Part shown: positions 13,517 through 14,389 of the stretch, one piece after another | Numbering within the stretch: position 1 is the first letter of the stretch | Layout: every line of letters begins with the position of its first letter | Assembly (NCBI GenBank): GCA_003158415.1 | Contig: PMJA01000324.1 | Coordinates: 8,085 to 22,473, forward strand | Direction of reading: 5' to 3' | Source of the DNA: Methylobacter sp. | GTDB lineage: Bacteria > Pseudomonadota > Gammaproteobacteria > Methylococcales > Methylomonadaceae | Length of the DNA stretch: 14,389 bases | Made by a program: the position numbers and the translations under genes | Notes under the pieces: model-generated | Told to the model about the DNA's origin: nothing | What the model saw: the letters and a program-made list of their open reading frames with translations, nothing else | Database searches by the model: none

Positions 13517-14389
13517 TTAATGAGCTTCGTCCCAATTATTACCGACGCCTATATCAATAATCAGCGGCACCTGTAAATCAGCTGCTGAACACATGAGGGT
13601 TCTAATCGTCGCGGTACAATGATCCAGCTGGTCTTCTGCCACTTCAAACACCAATTCGTCGTGTACCTGCATAATCATTTTGGCGTCCGGTTTTTCCTGA
13701 TACAACCACTGATCGGTGCTAATCATGGCGCGTTTAATAATATCCGCCGCCGTTCCCTGCATGGGCGCATTGATGGCGGTGCGTTCGGCGTACTGGCGGC
13801 GCGCCGCGTTACGCGATTTTATTTCCGGTAAATATAAGCGGCGGCCGAACAGGGTTTCAACATAACCCTGTTCCCTTGCCAGCTCTCTGATGCCGTCCAT
13901 ATACTGCTTAACGCCGGGATAGCGGGCAAAATACAGGTCTATATAAGACTGCGCCTGATTGCGCGATAAGCCCAGTTGTTGCGCCAATCCGAACGAAGAC
14001 ATGCCGTAAATCAGCCCGAAATTAATCGCTTTTGCCGAGCGGCGTAAATCGGTGGTGACCTGATCCGGGGCTACGCCAAACACTTCCGCCGCCGTTGCCC
14101 TGTGTACATCCTGACCTTCGCTAAAAGCCTTGAGCAAACCGACATCGGCGGACAAATGCGCCATGATGCGCAATTCGATTTGCGAATAATCCGCCGCTAC
14201 GATTTTATAACCCGCCGGGACGATAAATGCCTGCCGGATTTTACGGCCTTCTTCGCTGCGGATGGGAATGTTTTGCAGATTGGGATCGGATGACGACAGC
14301 CTGCCGGTGGCGGCTACCGCTTGATGATAAGACGTGTGTATGCGGCCAGTGCGGTCGTCAACCTGTTGCGGCAGTTTGTCGGTATAGGT
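13517..14389 (-). CDS. polA: DNA polymerase I, C-terminal part (partial, runs off the right edge)
   Basis: The last 290 residues of Pol I are encoded, and the frame is open to the window end. Visible family A motifs are [18 protein letters not shown], motif [15 protein letters not shown], motif B (the O helix) [16 protein letters not shown], and motif [12 protein letters not shown] with the catalytic His-Asp-Glu. Pol I fills gaps and replaces RNA primers during replication and repair. The C-terminal end, NNWDEAH, is typical of proteobacterial PolA. The N-terminal 5' nuclease and proofreading domains lie outside the window. The gene converges with engB, with a terminator between them. Confidence 0.97.
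   Translation of the reverse strand, partial: TYTDKLPQQVDDRTGRIHTSYHQAVAATGRLSSSDPNLQNIPIRSEEGRKIRQAFIVPAGYKIVAADYSQIELRIMAHLSADVGLLKAFSEGQDVHRATAAEVFGVAPDQVTTDLRRSAKAINFGLIYGMSSFGLAQQLGLSRNQAQSYIDLYFARYPGVKQYMDGIRELAREQGYVETLFGRRLYLPEIKSRNAARRQYAERTAINAPMQGTAADIIKRAMISTDQWLYQEKPDAKMIMQVHDELVFEVAEDQLDHCTATIRTLMCSAADLQVPLIIDIGVGNNWDEAH

Overview
The window looks like chromosomal DNA of a gammaproteobacterium. The core genes (csrA start, rimK, a YaiL-type gene, dsbA, diheme cytochrome c4, engB/yihA and polA) read as gammaproteobacterial. The mix of genes and the moderate GC content would fit a methanotroph of the Methylococcales, but that placement is a family-level impression; no 16S or other decisive marker is present.

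Left edge (1-344): the first codons of csrA lie on the minus strand with a strong ribosome binding site. A minus-strand terminator (161-191) closes the next gene cluster. A tandem pair of operator-like palindromes (283-312) sits between that terminator and the cluster's last stop codon.

345-7394, all on the minus strand: a six-gene surface-polysaccharide operon. In transcription order it encodes a membrane-anchored NodB-like (polysaccharide deacetylase) protein, a GT2 glycosyltransferase (coupled by a TAATG overlap), a GT4 glycosyltransferase, a CapK/PaaK-type adenylate-forming ligase, an alpha/alpha-toroid protein of unknown function, and a sugar N-formyltransferase-like protein. Together they suggest assembly and decoration of an exopolysaccharide or lipid-linked glycan. 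csrA, a regulator known for controlling biofilm polysaccharide in relatives, follows directly on the same strand.

7395-8578: an intergenic stretch with two hairpins, then rimK on the plus strand.

8579-10557: an accessory scar zone. It holds a fragment resembling a fibronectin type III protein with a 12-bp inverted repeat, a C-rich dispersed repeat, and the remains of four toxin-antitoxin loci. These are an intact RelB/ParD-like antitoxin with a ParE-like toxin whose C-terminus is replaced by an ABC-ATPase-like sequence; a VapBC pair with a frameshift in each gene and a truncated toxin; the N-terminal part of an HI1420-type antidote joined tail to tail with that VapC; and an antisense VapBC remnant lacking the start of VapB and most of VapC. 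A second copy of the C-rich repeat, inverted, lies at 11166-11208, so the pair brackets the island and the YaiL-type gene.

10558-14389: core genes. The YaiL/DUF2058 gene carries an in-frame stop 12 codons before its conserved PDDLMW end. Cytochrome c4 and dsbA run together on the minus strand, divergent from engB. engB converges on the 3' part of polA, which leaves the window on the right.
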